Below are positions 19,617 through 29,206 of a stretch of DNA of 64,000 bases, piece after piece. The notes below the pieces were generated by a model, which ran no database searches, was not told the DNA's origin, and saw only the letters and a list, made by a program, of their open reading frames with translations. Both the position numbers and the translations under genes were made by a program. Position 1 is the stretch's first letter; each line of letters starts with the position of its first letter. Location of the stretch: positions 16,715,001 through 16,779,000 of the forward strand of contig LR990054.1 of assembly GCA_905147135.1 (NCBI GenBank). Direction: 5' to 3'. This DNA comes from Blastobasis lacticolella. Its lineage: Eukaryota > Arthropoda > Insecta > Lepidoptera > Blastobasidae.

Positions 19617-21184
19617 GGAGCGGTTAACCTCTCGACTATCGAGTGTCACGTCACGCGTTGTCACGCGGGGCGCCAATCGCGGGGCGCCAATGGCGGGGCG
19701 CCGCAACCCGTCCCGCCGCTTATTAGCTTAGCAAAACCAACAATCGTGATTAAATCGCGCGTGAACTAATAAAATAATAAGTCTCTTGCGCTCCACGATT
19801 GTGGTTAGGTGCGGTTCACATGGCGCGTGTGGCTGGATGGGAATTTCTTGATTGGTTTGTGTCGGTGGGTCACGGGCTTTTGATTAGACGATACCTGTCT
19901 ATGTCGTTTGATTTAAAAATTTATGTTACACACTATGCTATTTCTATTTGGGGCTGGACTCGTCTTCCATCTTATCTTCTTAGCATCAGGTAAGGTGGCT
20001 TTTTCGAGTGTCTGTTGCGATGAAAATGATTTGCTGGTGGCTGCATCTATTGATGGTAAAAGAACATCACTGATTGAATAGTAAAGGACTTGGCAAGTCA
20101 AAAAAGTGTAGAACAGTATAGATTTGAGCAAGAAAATATTATGAGCAATTATTTTTACTTTTAATTCAACATAGGGTATGTTGGTATATAAATAAGTATG
20201 TGTATAGGTATGTAAACAATTTAGAATAAAATTGTGTCGAGAACTTGGTATAATTTTAGATCCCTTCCTTCTTTAATTTAGGAGACCGAGATTTTTGTCC
20301 AGGACCTTGGGCCTTATTTTACATTAGTGTTATTGGTACTTACTTTCCCAGCACCGAACCACAATCCTAATCCCTCCACCTCAGCCTCGCGCCTCCAAGC
20401 ACGCATAGAAGCCCGCTCCAGCCAACCATCGCAGGGCGTCGGGGGCGCAAATTTCATTACAATTAGCCGTGACGCGTCCTGAATTATTCATGTCGGGGTC
20501 GCCACGGCCCGACTACGCAAACAGCGAAGGGTTGATTGCCAGATGACCGTTTGGCTCTGGCGCTGTTTACTGGAATTACTCGGCCAGTAATTTGCGTCCA
20601 GCCTTTTGCGGGTTAAGTTCGGATTTTGACTAATTAGCACGGTTAGATTTGAATGATAAATTGTCATTGTGGCGGGTTAATTGAATTGTTGGTAATTGAC
20701 TGTTGATGGTGACTAGAGTTGGTTATTTCGTTCGAGGCCGCTCTGGAATGTTGCGGGGGCTATTTTGTTCTGTCAATTTGTCGACAGTCTATCTCATCTA
20801 TTTGAGCCTTTGACATTTAATAAGATGACCAACTCACTAAGCAAAATGCGATATTGTAAAGACATTTTGTTTTAGACTTTCTCGTGTGTAAAGAAGAGCT
20901 GAGAACGAAGCATAATCATTATAGTAAATAAAAAAATATATATATATTAGGTACTAAGGTATAGGTAGGCAGCATTTATCAGCTATAGGACACTAGGACA
21001 ATGACTGTGGAGGATGACCTACCAATATTTATATTTTAAATGTATCACTGTCACACACTCGTTAGAATTATTCTCTTACTTATAGACTGTGAGCGCGCCG
21101 TAGGTTACCCGACGTTATCGAGTACAACAAAAAATCCATTTTATAGCTATAGTAGAGGTTGAGAAAACCCACAAAAATGCGCAG
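19617..21184. other. No gene; includes a repeat-poor, motif-rich block
   Basis: The part 19640-19730 is GC-rich with 'ggggcgcc' repeated three times. The part 20340-20720 is repeat-poor and carries several homeodomain-type ATTA motifs, including the palindromic 'attactcggccagtaat'. No frame is recognised. A (TA)n run lies near 20936. Confidence 0.45.
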
Positions 21185-21312
21185 GCACAAAAAAAATTTT
21201 TTGTTTGTTTATGTCATACGGTAGGCAAACAGGCAACCTGATGGAAAGTGGTCACCACTGCCTATAGACATTAGCAACACCGAGAGTATCACCAATGCGT
21301 TGCACACCTCTA
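21185..21312 (-). mobile_element. LINE 3' end with A-rich tail
   Basis: Minus strand: 'gtgcaacgcattggtgatac', 'gtctataggcagtggtgacc', 'actttccatcaggttgcctg', then an A-rich run. This matches the tail type of L-A. The flanks 'atagtagaggt' and 'acctctactat' are inverted, so it sits inside a small inverted repeat. Confidence 0.6.
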
Positions 21313-21551
21313 CTATAACACGTTACTCCGGCAATCATTTTTGGTAACCTAACCTAGGACTGTCGTGGCAATAGTAATTCTTTTAATAACCAAAAATTCC
21401 AACCACCACGTAAACCAGTAAGTACCTCTCCCCAAAAATTATCGCCCAATTTCCTCGTTGTGGCTTCAGATGTCTCAGCAAAAACTCCGCCTGTCACATC
21501 ACTCGCTATAGTGTCGTCGGGTGCGCGCGAGTGTCAATCCGTCAGACGGAT

Positions 21552-21567
21552 GCGCCGGCGCCGGCGC
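21552..21567. repeat. 16 bp perfect GC palindrome
   Basis: 'gcgccggcgccggcgc' equals its own reverse complement and lies in a CpG-rich stretch (21480-21610). Confidence 0.85.
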
Positions 21568-21859
21568 CGCTGTGGCGAGCAGTTGGGGTGTGTCAGCGCC
21601 TTTAGGTAGGAGTATGGTATGCGCAATGAGAGAAGTATTGTAGACTTTGTTGGTATGACTATTTATTTATTTATAAACTACAATACTAGAAACCTTCATC
21701 TAAATCAGTTTAATGCAATGCGAGGTACTTTTGCATTTAAGTACCTATTGCAGCAATGTGTCAGTACTTAGTTTCCACGTATGAAGACGTGTACTAGTGC
21801 CAGTGGTGGTGGTATACTTCGTCAAAAAAAATTTTTTTTTCAAAAAGTATGGCAAGCGG

Positions 21860-21905
21860 GTCATTATCGTCATCCTGGCGTCAGTGTCGGTTGCCCTCTC
21901 GCGCC
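21860..21905 (-). mobile_element. S1 tail fragment
   Basis: 'attatcgtcatcctggcgtc' + 'agtgtcggttgccctctcgc' is a diverged reverse complement of the S1 3' end. Confidence 0.45.
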
Positions 21906-21913
21906 ATCTACGA

Positions 21914-22000
21914 AGGCCTCAAACTCAAACTCAAACTCAAATACGTTTATTCAGTTTAGGTTTTCACAAACACTTATGAACGTCATAACGGCCCAGGGTC
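21914..22000 (-). mobile_element. LINE 3' end with (TTTGAG)n tail
   Basis: On the plus strand, four 'ctcaaa' units are followed by 'tacgtttattcagtttagg'. On the minus strand this is a 3' UTR with 'ctgaataaacg' and a 'tttgag' tail, a common lepidopteran LINE terminus. Confidence 0.6.
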
Positions 22001-22449
22001 CACCTTCCTTCTATTTTCCGCCGTATTTCACTTTGTCCACTTCGCTCCGCCTTCGGCGTCATTGCTGGCGAGTTTGCTGGCATGCATACCACCATGACAT
22101 AGAATAGCAGATGAAGTGTGATAACATTCCAGCCGATTCACCGCTTATTCTCTCAAATCACGCCCCCTCTCTGCTGTACTGTAACTCGATCGCGCTCAGG
22201 TCGGAAGGTGATACTGCGTACACGCGTAATGAACTGCCGAATACTGTCAACGGGGCGCTGAATTAAGCTATATTTAGCGCCCCCGACAGCAGCCATACGG
22301 AACGTCATACTGTAATTGAGAGATTGTTGCTGTTGTAATCTGGTGTCGGGTTTCATTGAGTGTTGTTGGTACGTTGTTGGTATACTGTGTTGAGAAAAAG
22401 GTAAACGGGTGACCTGAAAGAAAAAAAACGGGAGATTCTTAAGTCTTCG
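22001..22449. other. No gene recognised
   Basis: The part 22150-22350 is moderately GC-rich and repeat-free. The 67-codon minus-strand frame there shows no domain. Confidence 0.4.
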
Positions 22450-22632
22450 CCTCCTTGATCATCATCCAGGATTTGGCAGATCAGGTAATCATAGTGTAAC
22501 GTCTGCTATCTGACACTGCTACCAGGGGAACCAGATTGGATCATGGTTACCTACGCTTGAATGTGCAGGTATCATCACGATGTTTTCCCTCACCGTAAGA
22601 ACATCGGTTAGTGTTCAACTAATGTACGTAAC
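22450..22632 (-). mobile_element. S1 SINE, headless
   Basis: Minus strand: 'acattagttgaacactaacc', 'gatgttcttacggtgaggga', 'ggttcccctggtagcag' and 'gatctgccaaatcctgga' are S1 body. The tRNA-like head is absent. Confidence 0.75.
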
Positions 22633-22859
22633 ATAACACACCACTTATATCTTCTACCATTCGCATCGACACTGTGCTAGCTTTAATTTGCTTCTGCTTT
22701 TATGTGCTTTTTTGTTAATTTTTTTGTAGGTAGGTACTTTTTCTTTTCTTCTGTGTTACAAAATGTCGTGTTTTCCAAATTTTTGTGTTGTGGTGTTTCT
22801 GTTTGTGTAAATGAATATTTCTTATACTTATTCTTATAAAAGAGGTATTGGTAGGTATA

Positions 22860-22945
22860 TGCCGGTAGTGGAATTTGAACCCGATACCTCTCGCTTGGGA
22901 GTCGGATACCTTTACCACTACGCCACCTGAGATGCTCCTAACTCC
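22860..22945 (-). mobile_element. S1-type tRNA-like head, isolated
   Basis: Minus strand: 'ggtggcgtagtggtaaaggt' (A box), 'atccgactcccaagcgagag', 'gtatcgggttcaaattccac' (B box). It has the S1 anticodon-arm wording but no S1 body. A similar head lies at 62845. It is not a functional tRNA, because the acceptor stems do not pair. Confidence 0.6.
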
Positions 22946-23149
22946 ACTGTCTCTCTCGTAGTGACATGGAGTTCGATCCCCAGTGCCGCTATGTACCAAT
23001 GACTTTTCTGACTTAGGTATTTACCTACATTAGTTGAACACAAACCGTTGTTTTAATAGTGAGGGACAACAATGTAAGGAAACCAGTCAGGTTCCCCTGG
23101 TAGCGGAGTCATTGTGGTCAGATGGCAGTCGCCCCAATGTAATTACCTG
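22936..23149 (+). mobile_element. S1 SINE, left part of an interrupted copy
   Basis: A diverged head ('gttcgatccccagtgccgct'), then 'atgtaccaatgac', 'gttgaacacaaaccg', 'caggttcccctggta', 'gatggcagtcgccccaatgt' and 'aattacctg'. The SINE resumes at 23453 after an M3 element. Confidence 0.75.
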
Positions 23150-23452
23150 CCAGTCTAGCCATCTTTGACAGCTCCGCTTGCGTGATGCTTGTATGTTAGA
23201 AAATTGACAGGTCGAAGTTCGACTATTTCTACCAACATCTACATTGACTCTGATTGTGTAGGATCACCCGCCAATCCGCCTCCTTTGTACACCGAAAGTA
23301 CGTGAATTGTCTATGGACTAAGAATTTCTACCACAAACAGCTTATGTCAGATAACGTTAGCTTATGTCAGAAAACGTTAGTTTATGTCAAATCCCATAAA
23401 TTTTATCTACCACAAACGATTGTAGATTAACGAAACCTCTTGGCTAAGGCCG
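23150..23452. mobile_element. M3 element, copy 1 (303 bp), inserted in S1
   Basis: It runs from 'ccagtctagccatctttgac' to 'cttggctaaggccg'. S1 on both sides would read 'attacctgatctgcc' without it, and 'ctg' is duplicated (23147-23149 and 23453-23455). This copy has three 'gcttatgtcag.taacgtt'-type units; copies 2 and 3 have two. The ends ('ggtctagcc' against 'ggccttagcc' on the other strand) are a short imperfect inverted repeat. No coding frame is present. Confidence 0.85.
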
Positions 23453-23545
23453 CTGATCTGCCAAATCGTAGATCTTAGTCACCCCCCCGGGTGCTCGCGT
23501 GCGACTACACATCCGTTGACGCCAAGATGATTATTTTATTCTGTC
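23453..23545 (+). mobile_element. S1 SINE, right part of the interrupted copy
   Basis: 'ctgatctgccaaatc' continues the S1 copy begun at 22936, and 'gttgacgccaagatgattat' is its tail. Confidence 0.75.
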
Positions 23546-24049
23546 ACAATTTCGCTAGTCAAATCACAAGGAGTTTCATTTATAACTCCTTACTGTAAGT
23601 GCAATACGATTTAACTCGAACGGCATAGCTTGCTCTGGCCAATTCAGCAGCTAATGTAAGAAGGGCCCGACCAAGTGTTTGCACTCAAAACACAGCGGAC
23701 ACACGGCGTATTTGCCGCGCTTCAAACTAAATATTTTCTTCCATTATCCCTGATAGGCCTAAACCAACATTGGTGATACTTCCTCCCGATGATATTTGGG
23801 AATTTTGCAAAAACTCACGTATTAAATTACGGGGTGGTTTTGAGTAATTTCTGGTCTTCTCACGTTTTCGTTGGCGCCATCTTTTTTTTTGTTCTGTGGT
23901 TATTATCCTCTATGAGTGTGTGTGTGGGATGAGTTTGAGTTTGGACAGTTTTTGGGTGTAATGTACCGCTATTTTGCTTTTAGATCCGTATTCTTGTTAT
24001 TCCAGTATTATATTGTGTTACGTTACGGACCCAATTTTACACCGGGCCA
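23546..24049. other. No gene recognised
   Basis: Unique DNA with one small hairpin ('aaggagtt'/'aactcctt', near 23568-23591) and a T-rich run at 23880. Confidence 0.4.
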
Positions 24050-24142
24050 GGGGCTGCATGGTTGTGAGATGGATAACCAAGGTTAAGCAACCTTGCAAAG
24101 TCCGGGAACTTTATGGGGGCCCGTTTAGTATTTTGGGGATAG
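24050..24142 (+). mobile_element. 5S-rRNA-like segment (S5), copy 1
   Basis: 'ggataaccaaggttaagcaa' + 'ccttgcaaagtccgggaact' + 'ttatgggggcccg' follows the internal promoter region of 5S rRNA (GATCACC-GAAGTTAAGCAAC…GGATGGGTGACCG). It is too diverged and too short to be a 5S gene, so a 5S-derived SINE or pseudogene fits better. Confidence 0.6.
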
Positions 24143-24256
24143 TCAAAGTATGTATTTCAAAGTATATAAGTAGTTTATCAGTTATCTAGCACCCATAAAA
24201 CAAGCTTTGCTTACTTTGGGGCTAGATGGCGCTGAGTGTGAATTTGTCCAACGTTA
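24143..24256 (+). mobile_element. S2 tail, directly after the 5S-like segment
   Basis: 'agtatataagtagtttatca', 'gttatctagcacccataaaa', 'ggggctagatggcgctgag' is the S2 3' half. In place of the tRNA-Gly head it follows the 5S-like segment without a gap, so this may be a chimeric SINE. Confidence 0.7.
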
Positions 24257-24964
24257 TTTAAAAAAAAAAACATCAGCGGCCCAACATCGCGAGATGTTGA
24301 GACATCTCGAATTAGTCATTTTTTCTAGCCGCAAATCTCCATTAATAATGACATTGAATTGTCTATTGCAGCCAAAACATATTTTCTCAACTATCCTCGC
24401 TCGATACTTGTATATTGTCAAAGATTAATTTGAGTGACGTTTTAATAGAGTATTTTGGCTAGAGAAATTGACGAATTTAAGATGTCACAGCGTAAGTACC
24501 GCTTCCCTAGACCGCGTTGTTACGTCTACCTCCTAATACTGTTGGAGAACCGAGGTTAGGTCTTTCGCTGAGGCTGCTTGAACAGTCTCTGTAGCCGATT
24601 CGCGGCATACGAACGAATATTATTTTTTATTATTATATCTACTTCAATATGCCAAAACAAATCAACTACTGAGGACCTAATTGACGCATCCAGCGACGGT
24701 TAAAACTTAATAAATATTGAAATTACGTTGCCCCTCGATGACTCTGTTGGGCTTTGAAAAATTCGTGATCTCATTGTGACTAAGCAAAAACTGATGAAGC
24801 CTGTGGTAATAGAGTGAGTTAAAATTCCGGATCTCGAATTTAAATATTGTTTACTTGCATTTTTATTGGGTGATTACAGTGGATGCGATAGCTTTGTTTG
24901 TTAGGCTAGTTGAATGGATTTTTTATTGATTCAATTGAAATATTGGTCATGTTATTAAGGGTGT
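24257..24964. other. No gene recognised
   Basis: Unique AT-rich DNA. The palindromic 'cgagatgttgagacatctcg' lies at 24289-24308. No domain is seen in the 73-codon frame at 24207, which overlaps S2. Confidence 0.4.
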
Positions 24965-25081
24965 CTTGCACCAAATTCTTAAATGCATTTAAGCTGTTAG
25001 TAGCATTTAACTGAAACATAAAACTTCATACAATGAAACGTTAAACGTCATTCTTAAGCGTGTTAAGGAATTTGGTGCAAG
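24965..25081. mobile_element. M2 MITE, copy 2, intact ends
   Basis: 'cttgcaccaaattc' at the left and 'gaatttggtgcaag' at the right are exact inverted repeats. Beyond them 'ttaa'-containing sequence also pairs. The interior 'gaaacgttaaacgtcattct' matches copy 1 at 8221-8380. Confidence 0.8.
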
Positions 25082-25667
25082 CGGGGCTAAGTGTAATTTA
25101 ATTCTGTAAAGAAGCGGGACTTTCGTGATACACCTAATTCTATATTTGATAGAAGATGCCCAGCTAAATAAGATGTGTAACACTTACCAACGATTATTTA
25201 TGAATTTATTTGAGTTTTCAGTATTTATAACTAATAGTAAACAAAAGTAATTATAAAGATTATAAACGTGTGATTTGAATGTTTTAAATTAGGATCGCCT
25301 GATGTAGTATGACATGTTGACTTCGTCACCATGCAGATGTCTGACACTATATGACACCTGAGAGTTATGCGCAGTGGTGGCTGAGGTGGTGTCAAGCATT
25401 TTTGATAGTTGTCACATTTCTATTTAAAATTTTATTTTGATTTTTGTGTCCTCATGACTAATTATTATCGTAAAATAAACAAGTACCTATATATCCATAT
25501 ACATATTTAAATACTTCTATAAGTAGATATTTGTTTAGCAATAATTATCCATCCTGGCTTGTGAATTTTTGTTAATTTGCTCAAACCTACTTAGTTTAGT
25601 TAGTATTTATGTTTGTTTCTATGATTTTGCACCGCCCTGAATTTGTCATAGCTCTCCGGTTGACTGG

Positions 25668-25740
25668 TAGATAAAGCTATGAAACCCTAAGTCTACCGTT
25701 GCACGTAACAGTGCATTATGTTTAAATAAAATATAATATT
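25668..25740 (+). mobile_element. L-D LINE 3' tail
   Basis: 'ccctaagtctaccgttgcac', 'gtaacagtgcattatg', 'tttaaataaaat' matches the tails at 28690 and 48462. It is a short LINE terminus with an A-rich end. Confidence 0.55.
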
Positions 25741-26403
25741 TTGCAACATAATTAATCGGTCATCGAAAATGTTTATTTAGTCATCAAGATTATACAGTCG
25801 TCTAACCAACCAACCAAATTGGCGATAAACATTTGCAATTTGTTAAGTTTAAAGATAATGAAGAACTATAAGTAAACTCATGGTTACTTAATTTGAAACT
25901 ACTTTGCTTAATGTTACAATTAAGTTAGAACAAGTTATAGTTAAACTAAGTGAATAATCGAATAATCAGTAATGAGTCCCATACAAATTGCACCTATGCA
26001 TTATAATTACAATTGATGGAAATTGCATAATCCAGTCTGATAACGATGAAATCATTATGTTATGAAAAAGTGATCTTGATAAATAATGAGGCATTTGCCT
26101 AAGAATTGTTTGTACTTTAGAACATCTAGATTAGTTGATGGTTAAGAAATATTGTCGTAAACAGACATAACAGAGAATCTTATCGAATAATTTGAGCTAA
26201 TAGCACTTATAACTAAAGTTAATAAAGCGTAACTCCGTCTTTTGTAGTGTTGTGGACTATTTATTAACATTAATAAAGATATACGAAGTATTGACTTATC
26301 TAGGTAGGTAATTTGGATTATAGAATTAGACTACATTGAATTAATAGCTACTGTTGTGGATAGAAGTATGATAGAGGCTTTCAATTTCAGTAAAAAAATT
26401 GAT
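25741..26403. other. No gene recognised; AT-rich
   Basis: Very AT-rich unique sequence with no repeat I can name and no long open frame. Confidence 0.45.
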
Positions 26404-26480
26404 ATAAAGGATAAGGTAGCCAGCGCAATTCCAGGCATGAGGCTGTTAGGTTAGTTCTTCCAGTGACAACGAAAGCTGCC
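26404..26480 (+). mobile_element. L-A LINE 3' fragment
   Basis: 'aaggataaggtagccagcgc', 'aattccaggcatgaggctgt', 'agtgacaacg' matches 2758-2830. Confidence 0.6.
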
Positions 26481-26569
26481 TGAATTTACATTACACATGT
26501 TATGAACACAGGAGCGATGGTTAGTTATCTTCGTTGGTCATTGAGTTGATATAAAAGTAAAACTATAAA

Positions 26570-26645
26570 CGTGCTTGCAGACTGATAATCAAGGTTAAGC
26601 AACGTTCGCAGAGTCCGGAAACTGGATGGGTGACCGTTTTGTTCT
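26570..26645 (+). mobile_element. 5S-rRNA-like segment (S5), copy 2
   Basis: 'gataatcaaggttaagcaac' and 'ggaaactggatgggtgaccg' correspond to boxes A/IE and C of a 5S gene at the right spacing. Flanking 5S stems are missing, so it is a 5S-derived SINE remnant rather than an rRNA gene. Confidence 0.65.
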
Positions 26646-27389
26646 TTGAGGCTAGTCTAGCTTTTAGCACCTCCAAACACCATTGGCAAAGCGAGGTTAA
26701 CCAAGGTCTTCCGCTGGGGACCGGAGACTGGTTGAACAATCTTCGGACTCGATTGGGCACCCCGTGACGGTAAGTAATTAAAAATCTCAATTTTTAAGTA
26801 ATTTCCTAAATAACTCATTAACCCCCTCACCACCAAATCGTCCCCGAGACGTAAGCTGACACTAAAGCCGTCAAAGGGACGGATGCATGTCTTTAACCCT
26901 GCACACGCTGCAGCCGCGGCCCCATTGTGCCAAACAGACGGGCTAATTGATCGAACACTCAGGAAACACAGAGTGTCACCGTGAATGCACTGCCAAATGA
27001 GCGGATAATGGCAGCCGGGCCCCTGTAATGAGGCAAAGAAAGGCATCGAGAGGTCTAAAAGACCCCATTGTGCGTGGAAAGGAAACGGCGGCGTCAAAAG
27101 CACCGCATTCTATGGGTTCGCGAATATGATCTGCGCATCGACGGCGAAATTGGTAGGAATGCTTACGCGTTCAGGTTATCGCGTTTCGTCCCTGAATGGA
27201 CGGATTCGCGTTTTTGTCGGATCCGTTTTTGTTCCAATTAATTTGGCGAGGCTGCGGTCACGGAATCCAGTGAATTGGGGCGTTATTGTAAGTAAAGCGC
27301 GTCAAACAGTCGCCTCCTTGTCACAAATGTGAAAAGTAGACCCCAATCCAATGCGCTGAAATAGCTGGCTGATTGATTTAAAGCATAAA
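26646..27389. other. Repeat-poor GC-richer block; no gene recognised
   Basis: The part 26820-27330 is unusually free of repeats and GC-rich for the window, with 'gctaattgatcg' and 'ctgcagccgcggcc' motifs. Open frames of 68-148 codons exist on both strands, but none has a domain. Non-coding conserved DNA or an untranslated exon are both possible. Confidence 0.4.
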
Positions 27390-27394
27390 ATAAA

Positions 27395-27757
27395 AAATAA
27401 TCATCTTAATTTCACACAGCATTAATATCCCGGTTGTGCTCTCGTGCATGAGGACCCGGGGTCCGCCTTGACCATGATTCAGGATATGGAACATTAGGTA
27501 ATGACAGTGGAGCAACTGCCATTTGACCTCCGTGACCCTGTTAACAGGAGAACCTGACCAGATTAGGTCAAGGTTATACATTTAGTTGCCTGAATATGCA
27601 GGTTTCATCACGATGTTTTCCATCACCGTAAGAGCATCGGTTAGTGTTTAACTAATTTACTTAACTCAGAAAAGAGTCAGTGTACTTACATGTCGCAGTG
27701 GCATTCGAAACCTATACTAGCTTACAAGTTACCTTAACCACTCGGCCACCGATGCTC
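27395..27757 (-). mobile_element. S1 SINE, full length
   Basis: Minus strand: 'agcatcggtggccgagtggt' (A box), a mutated B box near 27700, 'gatgctcttacggtgatgga', 'ggtcacggaggtcaaatggc' and the tail 'attaagatgattatttttta'. No clear target duplication is seen. Confidence 0.85.
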
Positions 27758-28690
27758 CGCCAATATTGTCACGGCAGATTCCCTTCGTTATAGTGATTTC
27801 TTAGGAACGGCCCAATCAAAGCCATTTAACTTTTTATCGAAACAACTCGTACAGCATCCTACCTACCCGCACATAATTGAAAACGCCGCCGTCGTGCGAT
27901 CTCATTCGGCGGCGATATTAACTCAACAGGAGTTTATTTCGGTGTCACACCGACACTTTGATCACTCGCAGGTTGTTTCTGCGCAAAAGGATTTTTCCTT
28001 TGTCAGTCATCCGATCGCGAGATGATTGACGGCTGAGACGGGCCGCGAGAATTTCAACAGCGGCCGCCTTTTTGCGGGTACTCTGCTGCTGCTACTGGAA
28101 ATTGAACCTTAACTGTTGCGCATCGGGTGGTCTTTTCGACGCTCGGCGGCACCGGCGAATTTGTCGCCGCGTCAACTTGACAACTGTGCGCTCGAGGTGT
28201 TAACGAATACGCGCAAGCGATAACAGACTCTATTGCGTTCGTTTTCGGTGCGATGTTTAAGTGCAGGGGCTGCAAAGCGTAGTTTGCTCGCCTCTAATAA
28301 GTGCGAAGGTTTAGTCGGTGTTGGAAAATGAGTTTCCTCGGCGGGCGGGGGCGGGTGGCGCGCGGGGGGTAATCGTCGCGCGATTGCGGGATCAAAGCGG
28401 CGTCGGATCTTTCGCGCGGCACCTTTTGATCGTTTTTCCCGGGGTTTTTGCACGACCACCTGTCCTGTAATGGCGTTATTTACGAGGCACCAGCCGCCGG
28501 TAACGAGACTACCATAATTGATAGTAACGATAGCCGGCCAGATTAGTATTTTAATTGGGCGGGTAATAAGTGTTGCCACTTGGCTCTTGGCTCCAGTTGG
28601 AGGACGAATTGCTTATTTAACGGTTGAGGTGCTCGATTGGGGTACGGTGTGAGGTGGCAGGTTTTAGGGCTCTGTCTTCGAAACCGGAAC
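27758..28690. other. GC/CpG-rich repeat-poor block, candidate regulatory DNA
   Basis: The part 27880-28620 is the strongest CpG-rich, repeat-free block in the window. It has 'gatcaaag' at 28391 and 'ctttgatc'-like 'cttttgatc' at 28424 (TCF-type core), plus several 'gcggcg' motifs. Overlapping frames of 73-135 codons on the minus strand look like a by-product of few stop codons. I see no TATA box or splice pattern that decides between promoter, enhancer and untranslated exon. Confidence 0.35.
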
Positions 28691-28766
28691 CCTGTGCTAC
28701 AAAGCTTTAAGTCCACCTTTGTACTATTTTGTGCAGAAAGTATAAAATAAAATAAATGAATAAATA
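28690..28766 (+). mobile_element. L-D LINE 3' tail
   Basis: 'gctttaagtccacctttgta', 'ctattttgtgcagaaag', then 'aaaataaaataaat' is the same terminus type as at 25668 and 48462. Confidence 0.6.
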
Positions 28767-28770
28767 TTAC

Positions 28771-29206
28771 TAGGCTCCGCCGTCTGTCTGTCCTTTTCTC
28801 TCTGTCACGGGTAATATCTTTACGATTATCCTTAGAACCGTTGCAGATAGACATTTTCGTAGAATACTCATGGGTGTTACCATAACCGTTTAACTTAACT
28901 TAATTAAAATAATATTGTAAATGAAAGTTTAAAAATGATGAATAGAGTTATTTTTACAAAAGTCAGCCAGCAAACCTAGAGTATTTTTTTTTAATCCTCC
29001 ATACTATGCCATACATAATACACCATACCAATAACATGCCTGATACGCAGTCTATTAATATTTGCAAGTATAGTTTAGAATCCTATGAATTCATTTGTAC
29101 AGGCACACGGCCCATACAATAACTTGAAAATGTCCTCCATTTATCAGACACGCAGCCCACGGAACCCTTCGTAAGTGAGTCCAACTCGCACTGTACGGTT
29201 TTTTAG
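28771..29206 (+). mobile_element. Diverged interspersed repeat ('ggctccg…gtccaactcgcac')
   Basis: It starts 'ggctccgccgtctgtctgtc' and ends 'ggaacccttcgtaagtgagt' + 'ccaactcgcactgtacggtt'. I recognise both as the two ends of a widespread lepidopteran non-coding repeat. The middle is strongly diverged. Confidence 0.5.

Noticed and set aside
26570..26645. 5S rRNA gene
   Set aside because: Only the internal promoter region matches, at moderate identity. The terminal helix and the rest of the 120 nt gene are absent.
26657..27103. 148-codon minus-strand ORF
   Set aside because: No recognisable domain, an implausible composition, and a competing frame over the same bases.
28172..28579. 135-codon minus-strand ORF in the CpG-rich block
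   Set aside because: Other frames here are also open, the composition lowers stop frequency, and no domain or splice signals support coding.
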